Positions 45,507-53,323 of a DNA stretch of 64,000 bases are shown one piece after another (positions within the stretch are counted from its first letter, which is position 1; each line of letters starts with the position of its first letter). The notes under the pieces are model-generated. The model was given only the letters and a program-made list of their open reading frames with translations. It was not told the DNA's origin and searched no databases. The translations under genes and the position numbers were made by a program. Origin of the DNA: SSF14 sp037045585 (lineage in GTDB: Bacteria; Actinomycetota; Acidimicrobiia; Acidimicrobiales; Microtrichaceae); assembly GCA_037045585.1 (NCBI GenBank), contig JBAOIR010000051.1:1-64000 (forward strand), written 5' to 3'.

Positions 45507-45925
45507 AGGGGCAATCCGTCGAACGCGTCCATGAGGGCATCGAACTCGTCGCCCGCGGGGATCGGTGCCGTCTCCGGCGAGTGGATGGCGAGGTAGTCGT
45601 CGACGCCGACGAACACGGCGTTGCCCGTGATCCCGGCGGTGTCACGCAGGCGCTGTGGGAGGCCGAAGCGCCCCTGGGAGTCCGGCGTGATGGGCGACGA
45701 GAGCGCCATCAGCTGGTTGAACTGGGGCCGGGAGACCTCGCCGGCGTCGCGGAGCTCGCGGAGCTTCGTCATGAAGCGCTCCCACCCGGCGGGGTCGTAG
45801 AGCGCGATGTGGTCACGTCGCAGGGCGAGATGGCCGCCGTTGCGGAACTCGTCGCGGAACAGCGCCGGAACGACAACACGACCCTTGGGGTCGACGGTGT
45901 GGTCGTACGATCCGTAGTAGCTCAT
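45503..45925 (-). CDS. mraZ: Transcriptional regulator MraZ
   Basis: First gene of the dcw operon. A 140-residue protein with two SpoVT/AbrB-like repeats: YYGSYDHTVDPKGRVVVPAL and SSPITPDSQGRFGLPQRLRD, each with the DPKGR / DSQGR-type DNA-contact loop. MraZ forms ring oligomers that bind direct repeats before its own gene and represses the dcw operon in other bacteria. ATG 45925 is preceded by GGAG. Five GTGG boxes at 10-bp spacing lie about 100 bp upstream. Confidence 0.95.
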   Translation of the reverse strand: MSYYGSYDHTVDPKGRVVVPALFRDEFRNGGHLALRRDHIALYDPAGWERFMTKLRELRDAGEVSRPQFNQLMALSSPITPDSQGRFGLPQRLRDTAGITGNAVFVGVDDYLAIHSPETAPIPAGDEFDALMDAFDGLPL

Positions 45926-46026
45926 CGCCGGCTCCGGTCGGCCCACATGTCACCAACGGAAACGAGGAACATCGGGGAATGAACGGCATCCGACGCCGGA
46001 ACAAACAGCTGCCAACGTCGGTTGGT

Positions 46027-46070
46027 CCACTTTGCCCCACTCTGCTCCACGAGGACCCACCATAAACCAC
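46027..46070 (-). promoter_or_regulatory. Putative MraZ operator: five GTGG boxes at 10-bp spacing
   Basis: On the minus strand GTGG occurs at 46070, 46060, 46050, 46040 and 46030 (5' ends), exactly one helical turn apart, 102-145 bp upstream of mraZ. Known MraZ operators are direct repeats of a GTGG/TGGG-type core at this period. The 377-bp spacer (45926-46302) also holds a less regular GTGG group at 46217-46244 and an AT-rich stretch near 46115-46190 where promoters may lie. Confidence 0.75.
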
Positions 46071-46302
46071 CACCTCCTTCCCCCGTCAGACTCTGGACCC
46101 CGATTTCTCGGGAACTTTCAAGATTTTTCGGTCTCGAAATCACCTGACATGGCGCGATACATCACCCCAGTTTTGTAATTTCGAACACTCGTTCGTCACG
46201 GAGCGCGGTCGGCGCACCACTCCACTCCCCTCCACCCGTCCCACCCGCGAGATCGTGTCCCGGGGTGGTCCCTGAGAGCGTCGGCGGGTGAACCGACCGG
46301 CG

Positions 46303-46995
46303 TCAGCGGGTGGCGAGGCGGGCCACGAGGTCGTCGACCAGCCCGTCGAGCGCGACCACTCCGACGCCGCTGGCAAGGCGGGCGCGGAGACGATCACCGA
46401 ACACACCGGTGGTCAGATGCGGTGCCAGGACCGACATCGAGTCCTCGGCATCGAAGCGACCGTGCACGAGGCACTGGAAGCGGGCCCAGTCACGGGTGCG
46501 ACGCTGGGACAGGCCGACCACCTTGCGGTCACCCACCACCACCTCGCCGCTCCCGATGCCGGCGAAGCAGACGGCCCGGCCCAGGTCGGCGTGGCGGGGC
46601 GCGCCGCGGTGGACCACCGGCGGCGGATCGACCGGCGCGAGCCGTCCGGCCACGACCTCCGCCCACACGCGGCCCAGCCAGACGAAGGCCTCCCCCACGT
46701 CCACCCGCCACAGCGGATCTGCGGCGGGGATGACCACGTCGACCCACACGACCTCGCCGGGGTTCATCACGACGAGTCCACCGCCGGAATGGCGCCGTGT
46801 GACCGCTCGGGGATCGCGACCGGGACCGTGTGACCGGAGGGCGGCCGGGTCGAGCACCGCTTCGGACTGGGTGCTCCCGAGGGCGACGGCCGCGTGGTCG
46901 AGTTCCATCACGAGCACGGTGCGTCCGGGCGCCTCGAGGCCGAGGTGATGCAATTCGTCGGCGCCACCACGGTGGTGCTCGACCGTCCACGACAT
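46303..46995 (-). CDS. Lipoate-protein-ligase-A-like protein
   Basis: A 230-residue cofactor transferase of the LplA/LipB/BPL fold. TRRHSGGGLVVMNPGEVVWV holds the RRxSGGG ligand loop and VVGDRKVVGLSQRRTR the catalytic Lys region. Such proteins attach lipoate or octanoate to dehydrogenase E2 and GcvH proteins. The smaller actinobacterial members are poorly characterised and could instead be amidotransferases. The TAGCAT hexamer 6 nt before the ATG predicts a leaderless mRNA. It is divergent from a NUDIX gene. Confidence 0.8.
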   Translation of the reverse strand: MSWTVEHHRGGADELHHLGLEAPGRTVLVMELDHAAVALGSTQSEAVLDPAALRSHGPGRDPRAVTRRHSGGGLVVMNPGEVVWVDVVIPAADPLWRVDVGEAFVWLGRVWAEVVAGRLAPVDPPPVVHRGAPRHADLGRAVCFAGIGSGEVVVGDRKVVGLSQRRTRDWARFQCLVHGRFDAEDSMSVLAPHLTTGVFGDRLRARLASGVGVVALDGLVDDLVARLATR

Positions 46996-47001
46996 CTGGC
47001 G

Positions 47002-47051
47002 ATGCTACGTCGGGGACGGCGCGTGCCGCGCTCCGGCTCACGCCCTAGGGT
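47002..47051. promoter_or_regulatory. Divergent -10 hexamers for lplA-like and NUDIX genes
   Basis: TAGCAT on the minus strand (47002-47007) lies 6 nt before the lplA-like ATG. TAGGGT on the plus strand (47046-47051) lies 8 nt before the NUDIX ATG. Both fit leaderless starts in a 64-bp divergent spacer. Confidence 0.45.
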
Positions 47052-47059
47052 TCGGCGCC

Positions 47060-47548
47060 ATGGGTTTTGTCATCCGCCGGATCGCCGCACGAGTGGTGTG
47101 CTTCGATCCCGACGGGCGCATCCTGCTCATTCGTTCGAGCGATCCTGCCGACCGCTCGAAGCCGGCGTGGTGGGAGCTGCCCGGTGGCGGCATCGACGGC
47201 GGCGAGACCGCCGAGCACGCGATCGCGCGTGAGTTGGCCGAGGAGGCCGGCGTGCGGGATCCGGTCATCGGACCGTGTGTGTGGACCCAACACGCCCAGT
47301 TCACGTTCGCCGGCTGGGACTTCGACCAGCACGAGCGCATCCACGTGGCCACCTGCGACGGTGACACGACCGGCACGCTGCACCTCGAGGCCTTCGAGGC
47401 GTTGGCGTTCGAGGAGTCGCGGTGGTGGGATCCCGAGGAGTTCCTCGCCGAGACCGGCCCGACCGTCCCGCCCCGGCTCCGTGAGTTCCTGCCCGCGATC
47501 ATCGCCGGCGATCGCCCAGACCCTCCCATCGACATCACCCCGCCGTAG
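47060..47548 (+). CDS. NUDIX hydrolase
   Basis: A 162-residue NUDIX pyrophosphohydrolase. The NUDIX box G-x5-E-x7-REUxEExGU is seen in GGGIDGGETAEHAIAREL followed by AEEAGV, about residues 42-65. The N-terminal segment RRIAARVVCFDPDGRILLIR gives the first strands. The substrate (a nucleoside diphosphate derivative) cannot be told. Its last 14 bp overlap the end of the convergent AbiEi/DUF559 gene. Confidence 0.88.
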   Translation: MGFVIRRIAARVVCFDPDGRILLIRSSDPADRSKPAWWELPGGGIDGGETAEHAIARELAEEAGVRDPVIGPCVWTQHAQFTFAGWDFDQHERIHVATCDGDTTGTLHLEAFEALAFEESRWWDPEEFLAETGPTVPPRLREFLPAIIAGDRPDPPIDITPP

Positions 47549-48500
47549 CGGGCCGGCCTGCCACGCCCATCAGTCGGCGGCGGGCCTCGACTCGCGCCGC
47601 GACCCGGGAGAGGACCGAGGACGGTGACCGAACGGAGCAGTAGCCGAGGTACATCACGTCCCACCCGAGCACGCTGGCCTCGTGATCGCGGTGCTCATCG
47701 CTGGCGACGTCCTCGTCGGAGAAGTGATGCTCGCGGCTGTGGGCCTCGATCCCGAGTCTCACCTCCGGGATCGCGAGATCGAACCGCGCCACGTGCCGAC
47801 CGTCGTCGTCATGGAGCGCGTACTGCCGCACCACCGCGCCGATGCGCGGATCGTCGAGGCACAGCTCGACGAGCTTCTCGAACCAGGAGTCGGGAACCCG
47901 ACCCATGCGCTCGAGGTCGGCGAGCGCACCGGCGAGCACCCGAGTGCCCGACCGACCGGGGACGTGGAGGCGCTCGACGGTGTCGGCGATCCAGCGGAGG
48001 CTCGTGCCGCGGCGTACCGCATCGTGCAGCGCCCGCTCGACCATGAGCGGCTCGACCGTCGCGCCGAGATCACACAACGTCCGCGCCCGGTTGGTGCTCG
48101 GAACCCCCTCGACGGTGACGACGTCGCACCGGTCGAGGTGGCCGGTGCGATGCACGGTGACCCCGGGCACCCGGAGCGCCCTCGGGAGGAGCACCGTCAG
48201 CTCGATCTCGTCGAACACCTGGAACCCGTCAACGTCGTCGAGACGCGCCGCGGTCGTGTGCGACGCGACGGTACCGGGATGACTCAACACGGCGCCGGTG
48301 ACGCGTTGGAGCCACGTCGGTCCGGCCGGACCGGGCAGCAGCACCAGGCCGCCGCTCGCCATCTCGACGACGAGCCCGTTGTCGATCAGGCGACGGATCT
48401 GATTGCGATGGACGTGCTGGGCAGCAGCCTGGGAACGAGTGAAGACGTTGTGTTGAGAGGCTGCGAGCTCGGACACAACGCGCAAGGCGTTGACCGGCAT
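47535..48500 (-). CDS. AbiEi-antitoxin-like winged helix plus DUF559 endonuclease-like domain
   Basis: A 321-residue protein of a type abundant in actinobacteria. The N-terminal winged helix (FTRSQAAAQHVHRNQIRRLI, with a short wing VVEMASGGLVLL) resembles the AbiEi antitoxin of type IV systems. The C-terminal part has RFDLAIPEVRLGIEAHSREHH, the D...E-x-H arrangement of DUF559/Vsr-like nucleases, and a closing LGWDVMYLGYCSVR. No AbiEii toxin gene is next to it, so it is a solitary protein and a defence role is unproven. ATG 48500 is chosen because AGGA lies 8 nt upstream. Confidence 0.75.
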   Translation of the reverse strand: MPVNALRVVSELAASQHNVFTRSQAAAQHVHRNQIRRLIDNGLVVEMASGGLVLLPGPAGPTWLQRVTGAVLSHPGTVASHTTAARLDDVDGFQVFDEIELTVLLPRALRVPGVTVHRTGHLDRCDVVTVEGVPSTNRARTLCDLGATVEPLMVERALHDAVRRGTSLRWIADTVERLHVPGRSGTRVLAGALADLERMGRVPDSWFEKLVELCLDDPRIGAVVRQYALHDDDGRHVARFDLAIPEVRLGIEAHSREHHFSDEDVASDEHRDHEASVLGWDVMYLGYCSVRSPSSVLSRVAARVEARRRLMGVAGRPATAG

Positions 48501-48627
48501 GGTGAGCATCCTGCCCGAGGCCACTGACACCGGGGCCCGGGATCCGTCCGACCATGAGGTGTGAACCCGGGCGCACGAGGTGCGTGCGCCGCGGTTCAGA
48601 CCTCGGACGGCACGACGACCAACCGGA

Positions 48628-48885
48628 CTAGTGGGCGATGACCTGGGGGTAGGCCCGGCACCAGCGGAGGTACGCGACGAGATCGGACGGGTCGGGGGCC
48701 GCGGTGCCGTCGCCGCCGTAGGCGGTGAGGAGGCGGAACCGGAGATAGTCCGGATCGGGAACCGGCAGGAACGGCGGGCGTCGCCACCACCCCGGTCGGG
48801 CCAGCAACCGGGCCTGACGAAGGGCCGTGCCCCACAGGTCGGGGTGCCGCAGCACGACGGCCACCGCGCCCAGGAGCGCAGTCAT
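48628..48885 (-). CDS. Conserved actinobacterial small protein
   Basis: An 85-residue protein: an N-terminal hydrophobic stretch (MTALLGAVAVVLRHPDLWG), then ALRQARLLARPGWWRRPPFL, DPDYLRFRLLTAYGG and VAYLRWCRAYPQ. I recognise the ARPGWWRRxPFLPxPDxxYLRFR pattern from short actinobacterial hypothetical proteins. Its function is unknown. The start lies in a tandem repeat that follows the acyl-CoA dehydrogenase stop, 42 bp downstream on the same strand. Confidence 0.7.
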   Translation of the reverse strand: MTALLGAVAVVLRHPDLWGTALRQARLLARPGWWRRPPFLPVPDPDYLRFRLLTAYGGDGTAAPDPSDLVAYLRWCRAYPQVIAH

Positions 48886-48945
48886 CGACGCTCCGACCGA
48901 GCAGTCATCGACGCCCCGACGGAGCGGTCATCGACCTGACGGCTC
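48878..48945. repeat. 23-bp tandem repeat at a gene junction
   Basis: Two nearly identical 23-bp units (48878-48900, 48901-48923; gcagtcatcgacg...) and a partial third from 48924. Each holds TCAT, so ATG (start of the 85-aa gene) and TGA (stop of the dehydrogenase) fall in different copies. Confidence 0.8.
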
Positions 48946-50151
48946 TTTGGGCAGCCCGAGGATGCGCTCGCCGATGATGTTGCGCTGGATCTGCGACGTG
49001 CCGGCGTAGATCGTGCCGCCCATCGCCGTGTACATGGTGCCGACCCACGAGGCGCTGTCGTTGGGCGAGCCCGGGTCGTCGCACGAGATCGAGTTGGACG
49101 GCCAACGACCCGACGGCACCATGGCGGCCGGGCCCAAGATGTCGACCGCGAGCTGGTTCACGACCTTGTGGTACTCGGACCAGAAGAGCTTGGTGATCGC
49201 GGCGTCGGGCCCCGGCTCCTTGCCGGCCAGGAACAGCGTGAGGGTGCGCATGCCGAGGTACCGCATGATCTCGACCTTGCTGTAGCACCAGGCGATGCGC
49301 TGACGAATGAGCGGGTCGGTGTTGCGACCGGTCTCCTTGGCCATCGCCACGAGGCGGTCGAGCTCCTCGCGGAAGCGGATCGGCAGCACGGCGCCGGCCT
49401 CGCCCCGCTCGAACCCGAGCAGGGTCATCGCGACGGCCCAGCCCTTGTTGGGCTCGCCCAGGATGTTCTCCTTGGGGCAACGGACGTCGGTGAAGAACAC
49501 CTCGTTGAACTCGCTGTCGCCCGACATCATCTTGATGGGACGGACCTCGACGCCGGGCTGGTCCATGTCGACCAGCAGGAACGTGATGCCGTCGTGGGGG
49601 CGGGCACCGGTGGTGTCGGTGCGACCGACCACGAAGATGTGGTTGGCGAGGTGGCCGTAGGTCGTCCAGATCTTCTGGCCGTTGATGACGTACTCGTCGC
49701 CGTCGAGCACGACCTTGCAGCCGACCCCGGCGAGGTCGGAGCCGGCGTTCGGCTCGCTGTAGCCCTGGCACCAGATGTGCTCGTTGCTGAGCAGCTTGGG
49801 GATGTAGTGCGCCTTCTGCTCGGGGGTGCCCCAGTGCAGGATCGTGTTGCCGATCATGCCGATGTTGAACACGTCGTTCGGGCCGCCGGTGGGGGCGCCC
49901 ACCTTGGCGAACTCCTCGAACTGGATCACGGTCTCGAGGTTGGACAGACCGCCACCGCCGTACTCGGCGGGCCACTGCGGTGCGAGGAGACGGGACTCGT
50001 GCAGCACCTTGCGCCACTGCTCGAGGAACGGCAGCACGTCGTCGGTGGGGATGCCACCCAGGCCGGTCCAGCCCTCGGGCAGGTTGGCGGCCAGGAAGGC
50101 CTGGATTCCCTTGCGGAACTCGGCGGTCTCAGCGGGATATTCGGGGGTCAC
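48928..50151 (-). CDS. Acyl-CoA dehydrogenase family protein
   Basis: A 407-residue FAD-dependent dehydrogenase. Typical parts are FAKVGAPTGGPNDVF, WCQGYSEPNAGSDLAG, GQKIWTTYGHLANHIFVVGR and the C-terminal SQIQRNIIGERILGLP, preceded by Tyr-Ala-Gly-Thr. At the place where medium-chain enzymes have the catalytic Glu (YEGT) this protein has Ala, so its base must lie elsewhere, as in other FadE groups. The substrate may be a long or steroid-derived acyl-CoA, but this is inference. The start is GTG 50151, 10 bp after the ROK kinase stop. Confidence 0.88.
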   Translation of the reverse strand: MTPEYPAETAEFRKGIQAFLAANLPEGWTGLGGIPTDDVLPFLEQWRKVLHESRLLAPQWPAEYGGGGLSNLETVIQFEEFAKVGAPTGGPNDVFNIGMIGNTILHWGTPEQKAHYIPKLLSNEHIWCQGYSEPNAGSDLAGVGCKVVLDGDEYVINGQKIWTTYGHLANHIFVVGRTDTTGARPHDGITFLLVDMDQPGVEVRPIKMMSGDSEFNEVFFTDVRCPKENILGEPNKGWAVAMTLLGFERGEAGAVLPIRFREELDRLVAMAKETGRNTDPLIRQRIAWCYSKVEIMRYLGMRTLTLFLAGKEPGPDAAITKLFWSEYHKVVNQLAVDILGPAAMVPSGRWPSNSISCDDPGSPNDSASWVGTMYTAMGGTIYAGTSQIQRNIIGERILGLPKEPSGR

Positions 50152-50158
50152 GCCGCCA

Positions 50159-50164
50159 AGACTA
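50159..50164 (-). promoter_or_regulatory. Possible -10 hexamer TAGTCT for the acyl-CoA dehydrogenase gene
   Basis: TAGTCT lies 7 nt before the GTG, but its TAG is also the stop codon of the ROK gene, so the match may be chance. Confidence 0.25.
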
Positions 50165-51049
50165 CTTCGCCGCCGGTGGGGTGATTCCAGATGGAAGCGA
50201 CGCCAATCCGACCGCAGCCGCACCGAGGATCGGCCCGTCGCCGCCGAGACCTGCGGGACCGATGACAACACCGCGGGCAAACGAGATGCGGGCCGACTCG
50301 TCGAGCTCGGCCTGGGCCGCGTCGAAGAACTCGGCGCCGAACCCGAGCGCTACCGAACCGGCGACGAGCGCCAGGCGCAGATCGAGGAGCGCCGCCACCG
50401 AGGCGACGGCGCGCCCGACGAGGCGGCCGGTCCGGCGGCGGACCTCGACGGACGCCTCGGCGGGGGGCCGCCCCGTCATGGCTTCGATCGCCGGGCCCGA
50501 CGTCTCGGCCTCGAGACAACCGCGGCCACCGCACGCGCACCGACGGCCGTCGGGCTCGACGATCACGTGGCCGATGTGGCCCGCGTTGCCCGCAGCACCG
50601 TCGAGGAGCCGACCGTCGAGCACGATGCCACCGCCGACGCCGGTCGACACGACCATGGCGAGGTAGTCGTCCACACCCACCGCGGCGCCCCACCGGCCCT
50701 CGCCGAGTGCGAGCGCCTTGGCGTCGTTGTCGATCGCGACCGGCACACCGCACCGGTCGCCGAGGCGTTCGAGGAGGGGGAACTCCCGCCACGCCGGGAT
50801 GTTGAGCGGCGATACCGTCGAACCGCCGCGTTCCATCGGGCCGCCGCACCCGACGCCGACGACGGCGGGCGACGCGTCGAGCAGCGGATCGACGAGGCCG
50901 CACACCGCGTCCCAGAGTTGACCGGCGGTCCCCGTCGCCGGGGTGGGCACGGTGGCCCGTCGATCGATGCTGCCGTCGGCGCCCACCAGCGCGGCGGCGA
51001 GCTTCGTGCCGCCGACGTCGAGGGCGAGCACGACCGGAGGAGGGACCAT
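50162..51049 (-). CDS. ROK-family sugar kinase (glucokinase-like)
   Basis: A 295-residue kinase. The N-terminal ATP phosphate loop is LALDVGGTKLAAALVG. The ROK zinc motif is CACGGRGCLEAETSG. Sugar-binding and catalytic residues are in VPVAIDNDAKALALGEGRWG (catalytic Asp) and GNAGHIGHVIVEPDG (His/Glu). The best guess is glucokinase, and other hexoses or N-acetylhexosamines are possible. It has no DNA-binding domain, so it is not a ROK repressor. A TATCGT hexamer is 6 nt before ATG 51049. It is divergent from moxR. Confidence 0.88.
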   Translation of the reverse strand: MVPPPVVLALDVGGTKLAAALVGADGSIDRRATVPTPATGTAGQLWDAVCGLVDPLLDASPAVVGVGCGGPMERGGSTVSPLNIPAWREFPLLERLGDRCGVPVAIDNDAKALALGEGRWGAAVGVDDYLAMVVSTGVGGGIVLDGRLLDGAAGNAGHIGHVIVEPDGRRCACGGRGCLEAETSGPAIEAMTGRPPAEASVEVRRRTGRLVGRAVASVAALLDLRLALVAGSVALGFGAEFFDAAQAELDESARISFARGVVIGPAGLGGDGPILGAAAVGLASLPSGITPPAAK

Positions 51050-51055
51050 CGCCGA

Positions 51056-51061
51056 ACGATA
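51056..51061 (-). promoter_or_regulatory. -10 hexamer TATCGT for leaderless ROK kinase gene
   Basis: TATCGT ends 6 nt before the ROK ATG in the 72-bp divergent spacer with moxR. Confidence 0.45.
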
Positions 51062-51077
51062 TCGACCCCGATCGACT

Positions 51078-51119
51078 GCTGAGCGCCTCAGCGGTCGTCA
51101 ACATGACAGGATTCCTGTC
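51078..51119. promoter_or_regulatory. Two 15-bp palindromes upstream of moxR
   Basis: GCTGAG-CGC-CTCAGC (51078-51092) and GACAGGA-T-TCCTGTC (51105-51119) are both perfect. The second ends 2 nt before the moxR ATG. They may be operators for a regulator of the divergent ROK and moxR genes. No regulator gene is adjacent. Confidence 0.45.
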
Positions 51120-51121
51120 CG

Positions 51122-52135
51122 ATGAGCGCGAACCTGAGAGCCGACGACGTGGGTGCGTCACCGTCACAGCCGTCCTTCCAGCAGCTGTTCGGGGTGATCT
51201 GCGACAACATTCGCCGGGTCATCCGGGGCAAGGACTCGGTGGTCGAGCTGGCGGTGCTGTGCATGATCGCCGAGGGGCACCTGCTCATCGAGGACGTTCC
51301 CGGCGTCGGCAAGACCTCGCTGGCCAAGGCCCTCGCTGCCACCGTCGGCGGCTCGTTCGGACGCATCCAGTTCACCCCCGACCTGCTGCCGACCGACGTG
51401 TTGGGCACGTCGGTCTGGAACCAGCAGATGGGGCACTTCGAGTTCCGCGCCGGCCCGGTGTTCAACAACGTGGTCCTGGCCGACGAGGTCAACCGCTCGT
51501 CGCCGAAGACCCAGTCGGCGCTGCTCGAGGCGATGGCCGAATCGCAGGTCACGAGCGACGGCGTGACCCGCGGGTTGACCCGCCCGTTCATGGTGATCGC
51601 CACGCAGAACCCCCTCGAGTACCACGGCACCTACCCGTTGCCGGAGAGCCAGCTCGACCGGTTCCTGCTCAAGCTGTCGATCGGTTACCCGGCCCGTGCC
51701 GACGAGGCCCTCATCCTGAACTCCGAGGGCGCGGATCCGGGCCTCGCCGCGTTGGCGCCGGTCGTGTCGGTCGGCCACATCACGGCAATGGCCGACCACT
51801 GCCGCCAGATCCACGTGTCGCCGACGCTGACGGGCTATCTGATCGACCTGGCGATGGCCACCCGCACCCACCGGGCGCTCGCGCTCGGCATGTCGCCCCG
51901 GGCGACGTTGGGGCTCAAGCGGGCCGTGCAGGTGCGGGCCGCGGCGCAGGGCCGCGACCACGGCACCGCCGACGACGTCAAAGCGCTGGCGGTGCCGGCG
52001 CTCGCCCACCGCCTGGTCGTAGCGCCCGAGGCCCAGATCCAGGGTGTCGACCCGACGGCGGTCCTCAACGAGATCCTCGGAACGGTCGCCGTTCCCGCGC
52101 GATGCCGGTTGAGTCGAGGGCCCGGTTCGGCCTGA
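51122..52135 (+). CDS. MoxR-family AAA+ ATPase
   Basis: A 337-residue chaperone-like ATPase. Walker A is IEDVPGVGKTSLAKALA, Walker B VVLADEVNRSSPKTQSAL, sensor 1 VIATQNPLEYHGTYPLPESQ. MoxR proteins help assemble or insert metal or cofactor into protein complexes and nearly always come with DUF58 and transglutaminase partners, as here. The next gene begins inside its 3' end, 34 bp before its stop. Confidence 0.93.
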   Translation: MSANLRADDVGASPSQPSFQQLFGVICDNIRRVIRGKDSVVELAVLCMIAEGHLLIEDVPGVGKTSLAKALAATVGGSFGRIQFTPDLLPTDVLGTSVWNQQMGHFEFRAGPVFNNVVLADEVNRSSPKTQSALLEAMAESQVTSDGVTRGLTRPFMVIATQNPLEYHGTYPLPESQLDRFLLKLSIGYPARADEALILNSEGADPGLAALAPVVSVGHITAMADHCRQIHVSPTLTGYLIDLAMATRTHRALALGMSPRATLGLKRAVQVRAAAQGRDHGTADDVKALAVPALAHRLVVAPEAQIQGVDPTAVLNEILGTVAVPARCRLSRGPGSA

Positions 52136-53323
52136 CCCGTTCGGGCAAGGCCGCCGCAGTCGGCGGTGCCGTCACGCTCGTCGCGGGGCGCGTCGCCGGT
52201 ATCGAGGAGCTGTCGGTCGCCGGCGTCTGCCTGCTCGTCTTGGTCGCGGCGTCGCTCCTGGTCGTCCAGCGCCGCCGGATCCGACCTCGCGGTCCGCCGC
52301 ACGGTTCGGCCCCGTCGCGTCGAGGTCGGGGACCAGTTCACCGTGTCCCTGCAGATCCACAACGGGCGCTCGGGCCTGCGGTTGCCGCTCGTCGTCGGTG
52401 ACTCGCTCGACGGCCGCCGGGTCGTGCAGCTCTCGTTGCCCCAACGCCGCAAGGACCCGGCGTGCGTCGCGGAGTACACCGTCGGGGCGAGTCGCCGTGG
52501 TCTGGCCACGTTCGGTCCGGTGACGATCCGATCGCTCGACCCGTTCGCGTTCGCCCGAACCGACCTCGTCGTCCCTGCGCTGATCGACGTCATCGTCCTG
52601 CCACAGATCCATCGCCTCGGGTTGAGCGGGGCGCTGGCGGCTGACGACCCCAGCGGCGGCCTCCGTCACCGCCGCCAGATCGCGACCGTGAGCGAGGAGT
52701 TCGACACGCTGCGCGAGTACGTGCCCGGCGACGACGTCCGTCGGGTGCACTGGGCATCGACCGCACGGCTCGGGCGGCCGATGGTGCGGACCCACCAGCA
52801 GCCGTCCCAACGGCGGACCACGGTGGTCCTCGACGACCGGGCCGACGCCTACCCGCCCAGCCGGGGCACCGCCCCCTTCGAGCGAGCGATCAGCGCCGCG
52901 GCGTCGGCGCTCGTCGCCTGCCGCGAGCAGGGCGATCTCGTTCGCCTCGTCTGCGCCGGAGGGTCCGACTCCGACTATTTCGACGACCCGCAGCGTATGG
53001 ACACCGTGCTCGACCAGCTCGCGGCGGCGTCGACGTCCGCCGTCGGAAGCCTGCGGGGAGGGCTGGCCACCGCCACCGCAGTCGGCTCGGGCGACCGCGT
53101 GGTCGTGTGCACCGGCACGATCGGCGCCGACGACCGCGCTGCGATCTCGGGGTCGGCCTCGCGTGGCGGTGAACACGTGGCCATCACCACCGGCGAGGGG
53201 TCTCCGGCGACGTCGGAGGCCAAGGTCTTGAACGTGACCTTCGGCGAGGGCGACGATCTGGACCGCCGCTGGCAGGCCGCGGTCCGGGCCCGTGCCGCCG
53301 GTCCGGTGAGGGTCGGGGCATGA
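52102..53323 (+). CDS. DUF58-domain protein (one frameshift)
   Basis: The expected length is about 406 aa. The N-terminus has two hydrophobic segments (GKAAAVGGAVTLVAGR, VAGVCLLVLVAASLLVV). After one extra base near 52280 the frame continues SDLAVRRTVRPRRVEVGDQF. The DUF58 core is FDTLREYVPGDDVRRVHW, followed by a von Willebrand A-like part (RRTTVVLDDRAD, with the Asp of a MIDAS-like site). It is the middle gene of the moxR-DUF58-transglutaminase operon and ends with an ATGA overlap. The frameshift is probably a sequence error. Confidence 0.87.
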
